Positions 1-12,463 of a stretch of 64,000 nt of DNA are shown here, one piece after another; within the stretch, counting starts at the first letter, position 1, and the number at the start of each line of letters is the position of its first letter. The position numbers and the translations under genes are program-made. Origin of the DNA: Pyropia haitanensis (lineage: Eukaryota; Rhodophyta; Bangiophyceae; Bangiales; Bangiaceae); NCBI GenBank assembly GCA_008729055.1, contig SDUX01000007.1:5563009-5627008 (forward strand), read 5' to 3'. The notes beneath the pieces are model-generated. The model saw only the letters and a list, made by a program, of their open reading frames with translations, searched no databases and had not been told where the DNA came from.

Positions 1-143
1 CCGCAGAGACTCTGCAGAGACTCCGCCCTCCCCCCGCCGTCAGGTAGCCAGGAGGATCGGGCGGGGCGTAGGGCGGGGGGGCGGGGGGGGGGGAGGGGGG
101 GTGCCCCCCCCCCCCACCTCCCCTCCCCTCCCCCTCCCCCCCC

Positions 144-586
144 TCAATCCCTCGACGCCCCCCCCCCCCCCACCCCCACCGCCGCCCCCCCCACCTCCTC
201 CTCCCCCTCCACCGCCGCGTCCACGTGGTGGTGGGACCACCGGCGGCGCTGGTAGCGCGCCGCCGCCGCGACGCGCGCGGCGGCCGTTGCCGGCGGCGCC
301 CCATCATCCGGGTCGGCAATGCACTCGGCCGGGTCCTGCTCGGGCCGCAGCGCCACCACACACGCAAACGCGGTGCGGGCGGCGGCGAGGGAGCCCGCCA
401 CCGCGTCCGCAACGGGCGCCGCCGCGACGCCGCTCTTCTCCGCGTCGATCAGGTCCATCAGGCCAGAGTTGGGCGTCGCCATCTTGCGGATGAAAAAGGC
501 GGGCGACCGCGCGATGCGCGGCCAAAACGGCCAGCCGCGGTCGCCGCCGCCGGTGCGGGTGGTCGGCCGCGCCGCCGTGCCGCCGC

Positions 587-621
<35 letters not shown>

Positions 622-1705
622 CCGTCGCCGCCGCCGCCGTCGCCGCCGTCGCCGCTGTCGCCGTCCGCGGCGGCCGCTGCCGTTGCCGACCGCACGTCGA
701 CCGTGTACGGGTGCTGGCCGCCGTGCCGCCCATTGTGCACCCAAATGACGTGCCGCAGCGAGTGCCGCACGGCGGTGGCGTTGAACTGGGGCGTATTCCA
801 CAGGAGCGTCGCAAAGTAGTGCTCCTCCGGCTCCGCCGCAAAGCCAAACGCCATGAGCATCCGCCGCGCGGCGGGCGCGTGGAGGAGGTAGTCGCAAAAG
901 TCGGCGTGGAGGATCATCCAGCTCTCCGCCGCGACAAACTCGTACTGCAGCTGCGACGCGAGCGGCTGCGCCGCGCCGCTATCAATGAGGCTGCTGTTGG
1001 TGCTGCCAAAGCCGAGCGCCGTGTCGATAAACAGCCGGTCGTAGCGCCACGCCTTGGCTTCCGCCCAAAACGGGCGTGGCGCGACCTGCACAAAGTTGCG
1101 GCCGACGCCCGCGACCGCCGGCGTGCCGAGCATCCGCCGCTGCGCCAGCGGCGACACGAGCGGGTAGTCCGCGCCCGACAGGTTGATCATATAGTCCCAC
1201 GGGTGCGCACCGCGGAGGCTGGTGAGCAGGTCGACGGCGTTGAGGGTGTTGAGGACCATCGAGATGCCCCGGTACGTGACCAGCTCCGACGCGAGGATGT
1301 GCACGTTGGTGTACGCGCCGTTTTGGCGCAGCTCCGACACCGCGTGGTCCACCTGCCACGACGGGATCTTGCGGTCAAAGTGGAGGACGTACACGTTGAG
1401 CGGGTGGTGCAGCGTCCGCAGCAGCCGCGGCACGAGCGTCAGCGTCGAGTCCGACACCTGGATAAAGTAGGCAATGTTGGCCTCCCCCGCCACCCGCCCG
1501 GCGCCACCGCCACCGCCACCGCCGCCGGCAGCCGCGCCGGCGGCGGCGGCGGCGGCACCCCCCGCACCGCCCAACGTCACGCCCGCAAGGGCGTCGTGCA
1601 CCTTGGACCGCACGTGCGCGCCGAGCGCCGCCACCCGCGGCAGCAGCGGGCGGGAGCCACCCGTCCACGCCGCCGACAGCGGCCGCGCAGCGAGCTCCGC
1701 GGCGC

Positions 1706-1757
<52 letters not shown>

Positions 1758-2054
1758 GTCGCCGCCGCCACCACCGCCGCCGCCGCCGGCGGCAGCCGGG
1801 CCCCCCCCTGCCGCCGCCGCCGACGGTGGACCACGCCCGACGGGTGCGGCGGCGCGGGCCCCCCCCGTGACCGCCGCCGCGACCGCCACCGCCGTCGCCA
1901 CCGCCGCGGCGGCCGCCACCGCCGCCGCCGCCGCGGCCGCCGACCGCCGCGGCCGCCGCCGCCGCCGCGGCCGTCGGCCGGCGGGCGGCCGCGTGGCGGG
2001 CGCCGCCGCCGCCGCCGCCGCCGCCGCCTCTGGCGGTAGCCCCACCGCCGCCAT
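144..2054 (-). CDS. GT14-family (Core-2/I-branching, GlcAT14-like) glycosyltransferase
   Basis: A 636-residue type II membrane protein. The chosen ATG (complement of 2052-2054) precedes an Arg-rich stretch (residues 26-37) and an Ala/Val-rich signal anchor (about 39-62), as in Golgi glycosyltransferases; the frame stays open upstream to 3662, but that part is Pro/Arg low complexity. The catalytic domain runs from about residue 191 (NIAYFIQVSDS) to about 450. It shows the GT14 hallmarks YVLHFDRK, WDYMINLSGADYPL, AESWMILHADFCDYLL, EEHYFATLLWNTPQFNATAV and HVIWVHNGRHGGQHP. These resemble plant GlcAT14 glucuronosyltransferases and xylosyltransferase-like enzymes more than the BC10 branch. A Gly/Asp repeat (about 460-490) interrupts the C-terminal part before SPAFFIRKM and LMDLIDAEKSGV, where relatives close the fold. 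It probably transfers a sugar from a nucleotide sugar in the Golgi lumen; donor and acceptor cannot be told from the sequence. Confidence 0.82.
1707..1756. repeat. (CCG)n microsatellite in coding sequence
   Basis: An uninterrupted GCC/CCG triplet tract inside the GT14 gene, encoding a poly-Ala stretch between the signal anchor and the catalytic domain. It lies in the expected stem region, where length variation is tolerated. Confidence 0.8.
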
Positions 2055-3019
2055 CCGCGCCGGCCGCGGGGCGGCCCCCAACGACGACGGCGCCGGCGGC
2101 GCCGGCGGCGCCGGCGGCGTGTGCCGCTGCCGCCCGCCGGCGTCGCTCACGCGGCCGCCACCGCCGCACCGCCGGCCGCGGCTGCGGGTCGGTCCCCAGC
2201 CGCGTCGGTTTGGCCGCCACTGGGGGTGCCGTCGCGGGTGACCGTGGGCGGTGGCGGGGAGGAGGCCGCGGCGGATGGGGATGGGGGTAGAGGGTGTGTG
2301 GTCGGCAGGTGCGAGGGGGGAAGGGGGTAAGGGGGAGCGAAAAAAGGAACCAAAAAAAAAATGGGCAGCAGGCGTGGCGGGGACGCTCCCTCCTCCTCCT
2401 CCCCCCGCGCCCCCCTCGGGTCGACCCGCGCTGCCTACGCGCGCCCCGTCAGCGGCTGACAGCCACCACAGGCGGCCGCCGCGGCCACGCGACGCGCCGC
2501 GGCGACAGCAACGCCCGCGCGGCGGCACGCGCCGTCGCCGCTGCGCGCCGCGGCGGCACCGGCGCGCAGCCGCCGGCCGGCGGCCGCCCGGCGTCCCCCC
2601 CGCTCCCCCGCCGCGCGGCCCGCCGCGGCCGCGTGCGGCCGCCGCGCCTGCCCGGCTGGCACGCCACCCAACGCGCGTCCGCGGCCAGTGCCGAGTAGGG
2701 TCGCCGCCGACCGCCGGGCCCCCCCCCCTCTCACCCCCCTCCCCCCCTCCCCCCCGCGCCGCCGACGCCGCCCGCCCACCCGCCCACCCGCCCGCCCGCC
2801 CGCCCGCCCGCCTGCCGTGCCCGGCAGGCAGTGGTAGCCTTCGTTCTCGGCCGCGGCGTCCTCCCCCCCCCCCCCCCCCCTCACACCCCGCAGACAGCCC
2901 CCGCCACAAACCCACCGGCGATAGGGACGACACGCACGCCGCGTCGCGCGGGGGGGGGGGGGGGGGGGGTGGGGGGGGGAGGTGGGCGGAGGCGGCCGGT
3001 GCGGGCAGGCGGTGACGCC

Positions 3020-3050
<31 letters not shown>

Positions 3051-6000
3051 GCGACGCGGGCGGCCGCGCCGCGCCGCGCGGCGCGGCGGCTGCCGGCGCT
3101 TGCCGCGGTGGCCACGAGGCGGCCGCGCCGCGGCCGCGGCGCCGTCGACGGGGGGCGGCGGGGGGCGGTCTTTGGGAAGGAGGGGGGGGGCGGGAGCGGC
3201 GGCGAGCCGCCGGCGGTGGTAAGTTGGGGAGGGGGTGGGGTGGGGGGGTGTAAAGAAGGGCTCACCCGCGACGCCCCCCCAAAAGCGGTGGCTACCTGCC
3301 CAACGTTGATGAACAGCGGGCGAGAGTGGCCGCGGCGGGCGGCCGCGGCGGCGGTGCCACGGGCGGGGGGGGTGGGGGGGGGGGGCACTGGCGGCGCCCG
3401 CCGCCCGGCGGGGCGGCGCACGCGCCGGTGGCGACAGCCGGTCGGCCTCGCGTTGGCGGGTAGCGCGAGCTAGGCTAGAACCGCGCCAAGCGGGCCACCG
3501 TTGTGGCCGCGGCGGCCGCTCCAAGCGGAGAGGGGTGGGGGGGGGGGGGGTTGTCTGCAGCTCAAAGGGGACTCGGCAGCAGTGGTGAGGCGGGTGAGGA
3601 GGGGAGTGGGTGGAAGGCCCGGCGAGCGCTGGGGAGGGGGGGGTGACGACAGCGGCGGTCACCGCACCGGCAGGCGCGCGCCTGGCGGTGGCGCCCGGCT
3701 GGCGGAGACCCCGTCGTCCCCGAATACAGTGGGGTGGGACGCGATTTGGGGGGGTGAGCTGGAATCAAATACAATAGGGTATCTGGAACTTCCATCGTAA
3801 GTACTGACACCGCCGCTCGTGTTGGGCCGTACGGTCTGTAGTGATGTACTGTACAAGTTTCTTCATTGTACCCTCCATGCTGCCCATCCCACGGACCGGG
3901 TCCAGTGCCTCTGCGGACGTCGCCGTCGGGGCGGTCACGAGGGACGCGGCGGGTGTGGAGTGGTGGGGGCGGTGCGGTGAGGTCGGCGGCCGTACCCCTG
4001 CCGTGGCGCCCACCTGTGCCCGGCTTCATAGCTGCGGCGGCGGTGGTGGCAGAGGCTGTTGAAGCGCGCGACAGATGGCCTGCGCGATGAACGCGGCCGG
4101 TGGCGGCTCGGCTGGGGGGATGCCGGAGGGAGGGCGGACCGAGCGGGGGGCGGCGGCTGGCGCGCGTGGTGCCAGGCAGAGGCGGCGGCGGGTGGCGGCG
4201 TCGGTAGGGCGGCGCGGCGCGGCGGCGGTACGGTACTGTGGTGACGGGTGGCCGCCACGATCGGGGGGCGTGCCGCGCAGTGGGCTTTGTTGCGGGATCC
4301 TCTTCAAGCGCTTTTCAAAAGCAGAACCTTGCAGAAATCACGATCCAGGGCGATCATGAAGTGCCCTAGAGACCCCGTAAAGGCCGATTTGTTGAAGAAA
4401 ACGTGATCAACCTTGAAGTCATTATGAACACCTGCTCGGACATGGGGTTGCGATACACCACAAGGTGCGTCTCAGTGCGGGCTATACAGTGATGTACTGA
4501 ACGATGATGTCCACCCAGGTCATGACCAATTATTCAAGGTTTATCAAGCTTTCTTCAAGTGCTAATGCACACAGCTCTCGCGCCGTATTAAGCGTGATCA
4601 CGCTCTCCTAATAGAAGTACAGCATCGACAAGAGCTTGTAGCCCCCGTTTCACCCGAAAAGTCCCATGTTTCTGGGATTGTATCCCGGCATTTATGCAGC
4701 TCGCTGGAGTTGATCACGTGAGGCGCACGCCGTATCTCGGCGGCCTGCAGATCTTCCTGTGAGTTTTTTTTTCAATTACGCGGTACAGTACGCTCCCAAC
4801 CGTCGGCTTGCTTCTCTCCGACGACACTGACAGGCACCCGAAGCACTTGCGCCGAGACTCGCGGCAGTAATAGACAACAGGGGCCAAAACCAGCCGCGGC
4901 CACGGCCGCCGCCGCGGCCGCCGTCGCGGCCCGATGCGGACTAGAGCCGGCGGGCGGCAGGGGGGACGGGAGGGCGGGAACGTGGACGTCGGCGGCAGTG
5001 GCAACTGGCGCCGCCAGCGCGGCGCCCCCCGCAACTGCAGCCGCTGCCGCTGCAGTCGCTGCCGCTGCCTCTGTGGTCACTAAAGCCTCATGCCCGCGAT
5101 GCGGTGGTAGTACGCCAGTGTTACCGTGCATCTCTGTGGCGTCATCAGCCGGGCCATGGAGATGGATTGTCGGCCGCTCAGGGATGGCCGTCGTGGTCCC
5201 CGCGAGGACTGTGATGGAGAGTTACCGAAACTTGACAGCCAATTGGATGCTCCTTAGTAGGGAACCCATCACCTCCCTTCAATATACTTTACCGTATTTG
5301 TCAACCTTTTAAGTGTGAGGATCGGCCTCTAATCCACTCAGTTGGGGCGGCGGCCGCCGCGGCGCGTGCGACCACTTCAAGGAAAATCAAGGTTTGTTCA
5401 AGCCCTTCCGGCTTGAAGAGCCGACTGCATGGATCCCGGTTTAGAGCCCACTGCGCCGGTGCCCACCGCGAGAGGGCGTACGGTTGGGAAGCCCGTAGCG
5501 CGTGACCAGCGGGAAGCAGGGGGCGCGACAGGCGCCGCCACGGGGTACGGGACCGCCCGACCGACAGGCTGCCACTGCGCACGAGGCGGCGTCACGGGCG
5601 GGCGGGCTTGACCGGGCGCCTCACAGACCGGGTGCCGCGGGTGGAGGGGGAGGGGCCGCCCCCGGCGGGGGCGCTGCGGCTCGGCCCGCCGCGTGGACGC
5701 ACCGCCCCGACGGGGCGCCGCCGGTGGGTGCCACGCGCCAACGGCGATTCCCCCCCTGTCCCGAGAGGTGGCCGCAGCGAGGTTGGCAGCGCACCATGGT
5801 CGTGCGCGCCCGCCACTGGTCAGTTGGCGTCCCTGTGGTTCTTTTGGTTGGTGTTGTCCGCCGGCGACGGCCGCCGTCGGTGCCGGGATCTGCTGGTCTG
5901 CCGCTCCCGCCGCCGCGATGACCAGGACGGTGTGGGCGTGCTGCCTTGGCACTCGCGGGCAACCGCGCGCCGCCTCGTACGTGTCTTGCGCTACTACTCC

Positions 6001-7061
6001 TTGTCGTGGTTTCTTCCCGCCCCCGCTCTCCTCCAAGCGGCGGGAGTATCCGACGCCTAGGAAGCCACACTGCCGGCAGGGGTTACGCAGTCACGCACGG
6101 TTTGTTTGTTTCGAGTCTCTCTCAGCTTGCAGACACCCGGTCCGTCCCCGCACACACCACCGCGTCAGAATCCATCCCACCCAGGTTGGCAGCCCCCACA
6201 CACCCCATCCACCCTGTCAACCCCCACACACCACCCAACGTGGTCAGCCGCCCCCCTGACCCTCCCCCTACGGACCGTCCCGCGCGGCGGGCGCACCGCG
6301 CGTGGCAGGACCAAACGGCAGCTGCCGGTCGCCCGGGCCACCCGCTCCCTACGCTCCGCCAGCGGATGCTGGCGGCAGCGCCCGCGCCTGGCCGTCCCGG
6401 CTCCCAGCCGCAGCGCCGGTGGCGCTGGCGGGAAGACTCGGTCGCACGCGTCGGCCCTGCCTCCCTCCGTCCCTCTTGTCGCACGAGGGGGGGGCCATCG
6501 GCCCGCGCGTGCCGGTGGCGGCGGCGGCAGTGACGGTGGCACCTGCAGCGGAAGACCGCGGGCGGCACAAATGGGGGACGCGGGGGGATGGCGGCCGCCC
6601 TGCCGTGGCCTTGCCGGCATGGCACGGGCAGCTACAGCCTCGACGCGCGGGGTCCACGCACCCGCCCACCGCCGCGCAAGCCGGACGGGCCGGGAGCGGG
6701 CGTGCGGGGGAGCCGGCCGGCAGGTGATGGAGAGGATAAGGACGGACCACCCTCCGCGCCGCCGCGGGCGACCGCCACCGAGCGCAGGCCGGAAGTGTAC
6801 CACGACGGCGGCGGCGGCGGTGGCGCCCGCGACGACGGGGAGTCACTCACAAGGTTGAGCGGGGTGGCCACCGCGACCCCAGGGGATGCGTCCGCAAGCG
6901 GAGGTGAGGAGGACGGGGGGGGGGTGCCCGCCGCGGGGCCGCCAGACCACCGCCTCGCCACCACCCTTCTGCCCACCGGCCGCGCCCCCCCCCCCCCCCA
7001 TCCGCCCCCGTCGCGTGGCGTCCCAGCCGCAGCGCCCCCACCCCCGTCCTCCCCTTCCCCT
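2055..7061. other. Intergenic region, no supported gene
   Basis: Between the 5' end of the first GT14 gene and the 3' end of the CFIm25 gene. Positions 2055-3700 are low-complexity GC-rich sequence with a run of 20 G at 2950-2969. Positions 3700-5330 are less GC-rich and hold two related TTCAAG-rich 27-base motifs (4533-4559 and 5376-5402). Positions 5400-7060 are GC-rich again. Open frames exist on both strands, but none shows a recognisable domain, a consistent start or an advantage over its antisense frame. No tRNA or other RNA gene was recognised. Confidence 0.5.
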
Positions 7062-7796
7062 TCACCGCATAAGCGTGAGGTGGAAGCGCGACAGCAGCAC
7101 CGCCACCGCAGCGATCACGTCGCCATACGTGTGGGCGTTGTTGTAGATTTCAAAGAGCGGCACCGCGATGAGCGTCAGCTCGCGTGGCACGGCAAAGGTG
7201 GCCGACTCGGGCAGCTGCACGACGTACACGTTGAGCCGCTCCCGCGCACGCGTCACGTGCGCGGGCACGTACGGGTAGCGCTTGTTGGTAAAGTCCGTCG
7301 CCCACCACGAGGACAGCTGGTCGCCCACCTCCCACTGGATGCCCCCCGCGGGCGCCAGCTTGTCCGTCAGCTTGCGCACGAGGCCCTCCGAGTCGCTCTC
7401 CCCCGGCCGCAGCCGGCCCCCCGGCAGCGCGTACGACTCGGTGCCACACCCGCCAGGCGCGTTTTGCAGCAGCAGCACGTGCGCAAACCGGCGGCACTGC
7501 ACGAGCAGCACCCCCGCCACGGTGCGGCGCATGCCTTGCTCAGCGTAATTGAGCGCGAGCTTGCGCTCGCGGGGGAGGTGGCCCCGGCTGTGCGCCGACA
7601 AGTTGACCACCGGGTGGGGGGAGGGGAGGGTGCCCGCAGCGGCTAGTGCTGCCGACGCCCGGTTCGACACACGGTCCTTGGTGCCAAAGGTGTAGCTGGA
7701 GACGTCGTACAGACAGACGGTGAGGGTGGACATGGGGGGGGCGGCGACCACGAGGGGGGGGGCGGCGGCGGTGCCATTACCATCGGCGGGACGGCG

Positions 7797-7847
<51 letters not shown>

Positions 7848-8579
7848 CCCACCGTCCCTACCCTGGCGGGCACCGCCGCTGCCGCCAGCGCCACCACCGC
7901 CGTCGCCGTCCACGTTGGCGGTGCCGCCACCACCGTCACCGTTCCCGCTGCCGGCTGCTGCTGAGGCCGCGGCACCAGCACCGTCCGCTTGTGAGGGGGC
8001 GGCCAAACTGGTAGCGGGTTGGTGACGGTCGCCGCCGCCACCTCCGTCGCCGCCGTCGCCGCCCAAACCGCCAGAGCCATTGGGCGGCCCGCCGTCCCCA
8101 CCGGCCGCACCTCTGTCGCCATCGGCGGGACGCCCGTCCCCATCCACCGCACCCCCGCGGTCACCATCAGCCGCACCCCCGCCATCTTCACCGGCCGCAC
8201 CCCCGCCGACACCTGCCACACCGTCCCCGCCACCACCTGCCACACCAACGTCGGGTACCCCGAATGGTGCGGGGGCGTCGATAACCATCTTCCCGCCGTC
8301 GCCATCACCACCCCCACCACCGACGCCGCCACCGCCACCGCCACCGCCACCACCGACACCGCCACCGCCACCGACACCGCCGCCGCCGCCGCCACCGCCA
8401 ACGCCAACGCCACCGCCACCGCCACCGCCACCGCCACCACCGCCACCGCCGCTGCCACCACCATCAGCGGGCACACGCGGCCCGTCCAAGGGCGCCACCA
8501 CGGCCGCCGTCGGCCCGGGCGACGCCCCGCCGCCCGCAGCGTCGGGAGCAGCCGCAGGTGCGCCCACCCCGTCACCCAT
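7062..8579 (-). CDS. NUDT21: Cleavage factor Im 25 kDa subunit (CFIm25/CPSF5, Nudix fold)
   Basis: The RNA-binding subunit of cleavage factor Im, which recognises UGUA elements upstream of poly(A) sites in nuclear pre-mRNA. The last 223 residues match the whole CFIm25 core in order: LYDVSSYTFGTKD, GMRRTVAGVLLVQ, HVLLLQN, the Nudix box region (PGGRLRPGESDSEGL), YPYVPAHVTRARE, VYVVQLPESATFAVPRELTL, VPLFEIYNNAHTYGDVI and LLSRFHLTL. The catalytic REUxEE Glu residues of active Nudix enzymes are absent, as known for CFIm25, so it should bind but not hydrolyse. The long start (complement of 8577-8579, context GCAATGG) gives 505 residues with a Gly/Asp/Ala-rich leader of 282 residues; a start at 7733 gives the usual size but lies in a poor context (eight C before ATG). 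AT-rich sequence at 8871-8892 could hold the promoter. Confidence 0.88.
7798..7844. repeat. (CCG)n microsatellite
   Basis: Perfect CCG triplet tract inside the N-terminal extension of the CFIm25 gene, read as poly-Gly on the minus strand. Confidence 0.8.
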
Positions 8580-10043
8580 TGCGGCGGCGGCAAAAAAAAG
8601 GAGCGGGAGGGGGGCGCGAAGGGCAGCGGAGAGAGACCGGGGTGGGGGAGGGGGAGAGGCGCACGAGGCGAGCCGGGGCGCGCGCGCACGGGGGGGGTGG
8701 CGGCAGCGGCGCTCGAGGGTGGGGGAGGAGGTGTGTGCGCATGCCAAAAGCGTGCCCGTCCCCGCGTCGTCCGCGCGCGAGCCGCGGATGCGGATGAGAA
8801 CGGAGACACACACAAGTCTGAGATTCAGATGTATATTGGCACGAGAGGTGATACGAGATTGAGGGTGGACTTTTTTTGAAATTATTATATCACACGTGGA
8901 CTCTTCTTCCCGGTGCATCTCCCGACAAGGGCTTGGTCCTCATCGGAGCGACGGCGGGCGGTCCTCCTGTGCCTCTTCTCTCTTTGTCTGGCGGAGAATG
9001 ATGGCGACTGCCACTTGGGACGGGGACGAGGCGGGCGAACGAGTGGAAAAATACTCCCAGCGATGTAGAAGGGGGATTCCTGCGCAAACGAGGGTACCGC
9101 GTCCGTGCCGTAAAGCCCAGGCGAGCTGATGTATCGCTGCCCCTATCTGTGCCAATTTGGGGATGCGACGGGGACCGCGGAAAGGGAATCAGAGGGTGTA
9201 AAGGCGATCACGGACGGCACGCACAGAGCACTGTTTGCTGTGGATGACCGTGTCACTGTTCCGGGGAAGTCCCTCCGTGCTCGTGGTGGAAGCCGCGGCT
9301 GCGGCCGCCGCAGCGGTGCGGTGGCCGCGGCCACGGAGGTTCTGGCGTCGGCGGGAGTGGTGGTGGCGGCGACGGCGGCGGCGACGTGCGCGCCCATTCT
9401 GCTGTGTCGTCGTCGGCATGCATTGCCGGCTGCAGCATCGGTAGGACCTTTCATAGAATAGTACGTATCATCCGTCATCCCATCCAGATTCTTGGTCGGG
9501 CTCCCATGTGGAGTTGGTCGCCACTCCGTGTCTGGGAACCTCCAGGGGGCGTCCCTCCACGCGCGCGTCGCTTCCCGGCCCGCCGCTGCTTCGGTAGGGG
9601 CACCCCCGGGGGGGTCTGTCCTTCAACGACACACACCTCAGGGTGCGTAGTGGACGCCGTCCCCGGAATGGTGCTCACCGTACTCTCGTCAGTCCCCGGC
9701 AGAGGAGGCGATCCTGGTGCGGATACAAGTTGGTGTCACCTACTCGTTTTATGCTTGGATGGCCGCCAGAGGAGTGATCGCAACCGCACATTCTGCAACT
9801 GGACGACGGCGTCGTCCGCGGGGTCGGGGGGGCGCGTATCGGCCGCCGTCGGGGGGGCAGCGTATCGAGACTGCGGTCGGGTGGGGGCATATCGATCGGT
9901 GCGGGAGACCAAATCGACCTCTGGAAGGAGCGTACTGACCGCTCTGTCCCCTAACAACCCACTCCGTCGAGTTCCCGTTTAGTCACCGCGCAACGTAGCA
10001 GCGATCCCCGCCGCGCAGCGTCGACGCCACCCCCGCCGTACAG
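8580..10043. other. Upstream region of the CFIm25 gene, no supported gene
   Basis: Presumed promoter and 5' leader of the CFIm25 gene. Position 8871 onward holds a short T- and A-rich patch (TTTTTTTGAAATTATTATAT) that stands out against the GC-rich surroundings and is the best candidate for a core promoter. The rest, to 10043, has only short overlapping frames without recognisable content. Confidence 0.4.
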
Positions 10044-11015
10044 TCAGGACGAAAGGAGGCGGGAGGCGGGAGAGAAGAACAAGGGCTCCGTCGCGGCCGC
10101 CGCCGTCTGCTGGCAGTGGCTTGTCTTGTGACCGCAGCAGCGGCGGCAGCAGCGGCAGCGGCGGTGGCGGCGGCAGCAGCGGCTAGCGACGGCGGCCGTG
10201 ATGGTGGTTTCATAGGCCACCATCCCTCCTGTGTCCCTCTTTCCCTCTGGACCCGCCGTGTGCCGGGAAAGGGGACAGGGGGGGCCACAGGGGGGATGGC
10301 GCCAGCATCGCCGCGATCGCCGCCGCGTGGCGACGGCGGTCTTCACGGCCCGGCGGCCACGGCGTCCAGCGGCGGTGGCCCCTTCACCCGCGGCGGCGGT
10401 GGCGGCCGCGACCATGCTCTTCATCGGTCGCCGCGCCTCCCGTCTGCCTCGTCCCCGCCTTCCCCCCCGACCCGTCGTCTCTTCCCTACGCACAGTCTCC
10501 GACGGCGTCGCGGCGGCGGCCGCCGGCCAACGACGTCGCCCCCCCCCCGCCCCGACAGCGGGGCGACGGGCCAGCCAGGTGGACGGCGCGGCGCGGCGCG
10601 GACCGACACCGGCGACGCGGCCGCCAACGATGGGGTGACGAGGTGTCGCCGACGGGGGGAGCGGGAACGTTGGTGGAGGCGCCGGGGGGGGTAGGAGCCG
10701 GGGGCGCGGTGGGGGTCTGCGGGACCTCGAGCAGCGGAGCGATGACGGTGGGGTGGTGGGTGTCGGCGGCACGTGCGCGGGGGGACGTCGCCAGCACCGC
10801 CCCCGCCGGCTCGCCCGCGGGGGGGCACCCCACGCCGCCTGCGCCCCGCCCCGCGCGCCACCCGCGGCCTGCCGGCGCGTCGCTGCTGCCGCCGACAATG
10901 ACCTTGGTGGGGCGGGGAGGAGGGCGGTGCACGTGGGGAGGGCGCGGCGGGCGGCGGAGGGGTCCGCCGGTGCCACGGCGCCAGCGGCCACGGCCGCCAC
11001 TCCCCTTGGCGCCAT
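10044..11015 (-). CDS. Doubtful open reading frame, Ala/Arg-rich
   Basis: An ATG (complement of 11013-11015) opens a 323-codon frame whose first 60 residues (MAPRGVAAVAAG, then Ala, Arg, Ser, Pro and few acidic residues) would suit an organelle transit peptide. After about residue 70 the text becomes Pro/Arg-rich, while a neighbouring frame briefly reads more protein-like (TVIAPLLEVPQTP near 10700), so a phase change at a G/C run is possible. No domain was recognised. It may equally be chance open frame in GC-rich DNA. Confidence 0.18.
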   Translation of the reverse strand: MAPRGVAAVAAGAVAPADPSAARRALPTCTALLPAPPRSLSAAAATRRQAAGGARGGAQAAWGAPPRASRRGRCWRRPPAHVPPTPTTPPSSLRCSRSRRPPPRPRLLPPPAPPPTFPLPPSATPRHPIVGGRVAGVGPRRAAPSTWLARRPAVGAGGGRRRWPAAAAATPSETVRREETTGRGGRRGRGRREARRPMKSMVAAATAAAGEGATAAGRRGRRAVKTAVATRRRSRRCWRHPPCGPPCPLSRHTAGPEGKRDTGGMVAYETTITAAVASRCCRRHRRCRCCRRCCGHKTSHCQQTAAAATEPLFFSPASRLLSS

Positions 11016-11714
11016 GGCGTGCCGTCCGCGCAGGGCCGGAACCGTCGGCGGCACCGGCGGCACTGGCATACCCCCCCCCCCCTCCCCCACCGCCCACCGC
11101 ACCCTCGGTCAGCCCCCACCCCCGTCGCAAAAAAAACAAAAGTGGAAAAAAAAAAAACGACCCCGGTGACAGCCAAGCCGAGAGACAAGAGAGAGAAAAA
11201 ACACACACATGACCTCGACGGCTGCAAAAAAAAAAAAAAAGACCGCGAAACAAAAACACCGCGGCGCCCGCCCGCAGACCCCCCCTAGTAGCGCTCGAGC
11301 CCCCGCGTCGGCGCGTGCGCACCCCCTCCCCCCCCCCCGTCCCCGCCCCCCGGCCCCCCTCCGCCTCTGCCGCCTCCCCCCGCTGGTGACGTGCTGCTGC
11401 CGCTGCGCGTCAGCGGCGACGGTGACGACGCGGCGCTCGTCGATGGTGGCGCGCCGCCGCCGCGGCTGCCGCCGCCGCCGCCACCGCCGCCACCACTACC
11501 ACCGCCGCCACCACCGCCGCCACCGCCGCCACCGCCGCCGCCACCACCGCCAGCCTCACCGCCGCCATTCAACCCCTGACCATGGTCACGGGCACCCCCC
11601 CCACTCCCCCCTTCCCCCCTTCCCCTGCCAGGGACGCCACCCGGCCCACCCGGGTGGCCGTCCCCACCAGCCGCACCGCCGCCACCCCCGCCGCCACTGC
11701 CGCCGCCGCCGCCG

Positions 11715-12428
11715 TCAGGCGGGTGGTGGCCTCCCCCCCCGCGCCTCCCCCCCCCGACGACGCGGCACCCTCCCCCCCGCCCCCCCCCCCCCCCGGATGG
11801 CCTGCCGCCGCGCCTCGGCCCGCCGCTTGCGCGCCTCGTTGCTCTTGTGCGCGGCGAGGCGGTTGCGGAGGATCCGCTGCAGCTGCCGCTGGTCGGTAAT
11901 CTCGGCCAGGTCTACCGGCCGCCGGGTGCGGCGGCCGGCACGGCCGCGGCGGCCCGCCGACGGCGCCGCCGACAGGTGGGGGGGAGGGGACGTCGACGCC
12001 GTCGCGGGCTGCGCGAGCAGCAGCACACCCCCGCCGCCGCCACCGCCGCCGCCGCTGCCGCCGCCGCCGCCCGCCACGCCGACGCCACCAGCAACCCCTG
12101 GGGGGTGAGGAGGAGGGGGGGGGATGGGGGAGGACAGGATGTTTGGTGGCGGCGGTGGTGGCGGCGGCGGCGGCGGCAGCAGCGGGCCGCCGCCGCCCGC
12201 CAGGGGGGGGCGCCCCGCCCCCGCGGGGGGGGGCGCAGCACAAAGCCCGACCGCCCGCCCGCCGCGACGGCCGCCCCGCCGACAACGCTGCCGCCGCCGC
12301 CGCCGCCGCCGCCCGCCGGCCGTCCATAGTAGTCCACCTCCGCCGCGTGGCCGGCATGAGCGGGTGGCGGGTGGGGTGGCGGCGGCGGGGGAGGGGGGAG
12401 CGCAAACGAGCCGCCGCCGCCGCCGCCA

Positions 12429-12463
<35 letters not shown>

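Noticed and set aside
2055..3662. In-frame open extension upstream of the first GT14 gene
   Set aside because: Only Pro/Arg/Ala low complexity, equally open on the other strand; the ATG at 2054 directly precedes the signal anchor.
5398..6036. Minus-strand frame of 212 codons
   Set aside because: Begins at a non-ATG codon and shows no family motif; other frames are equally open.
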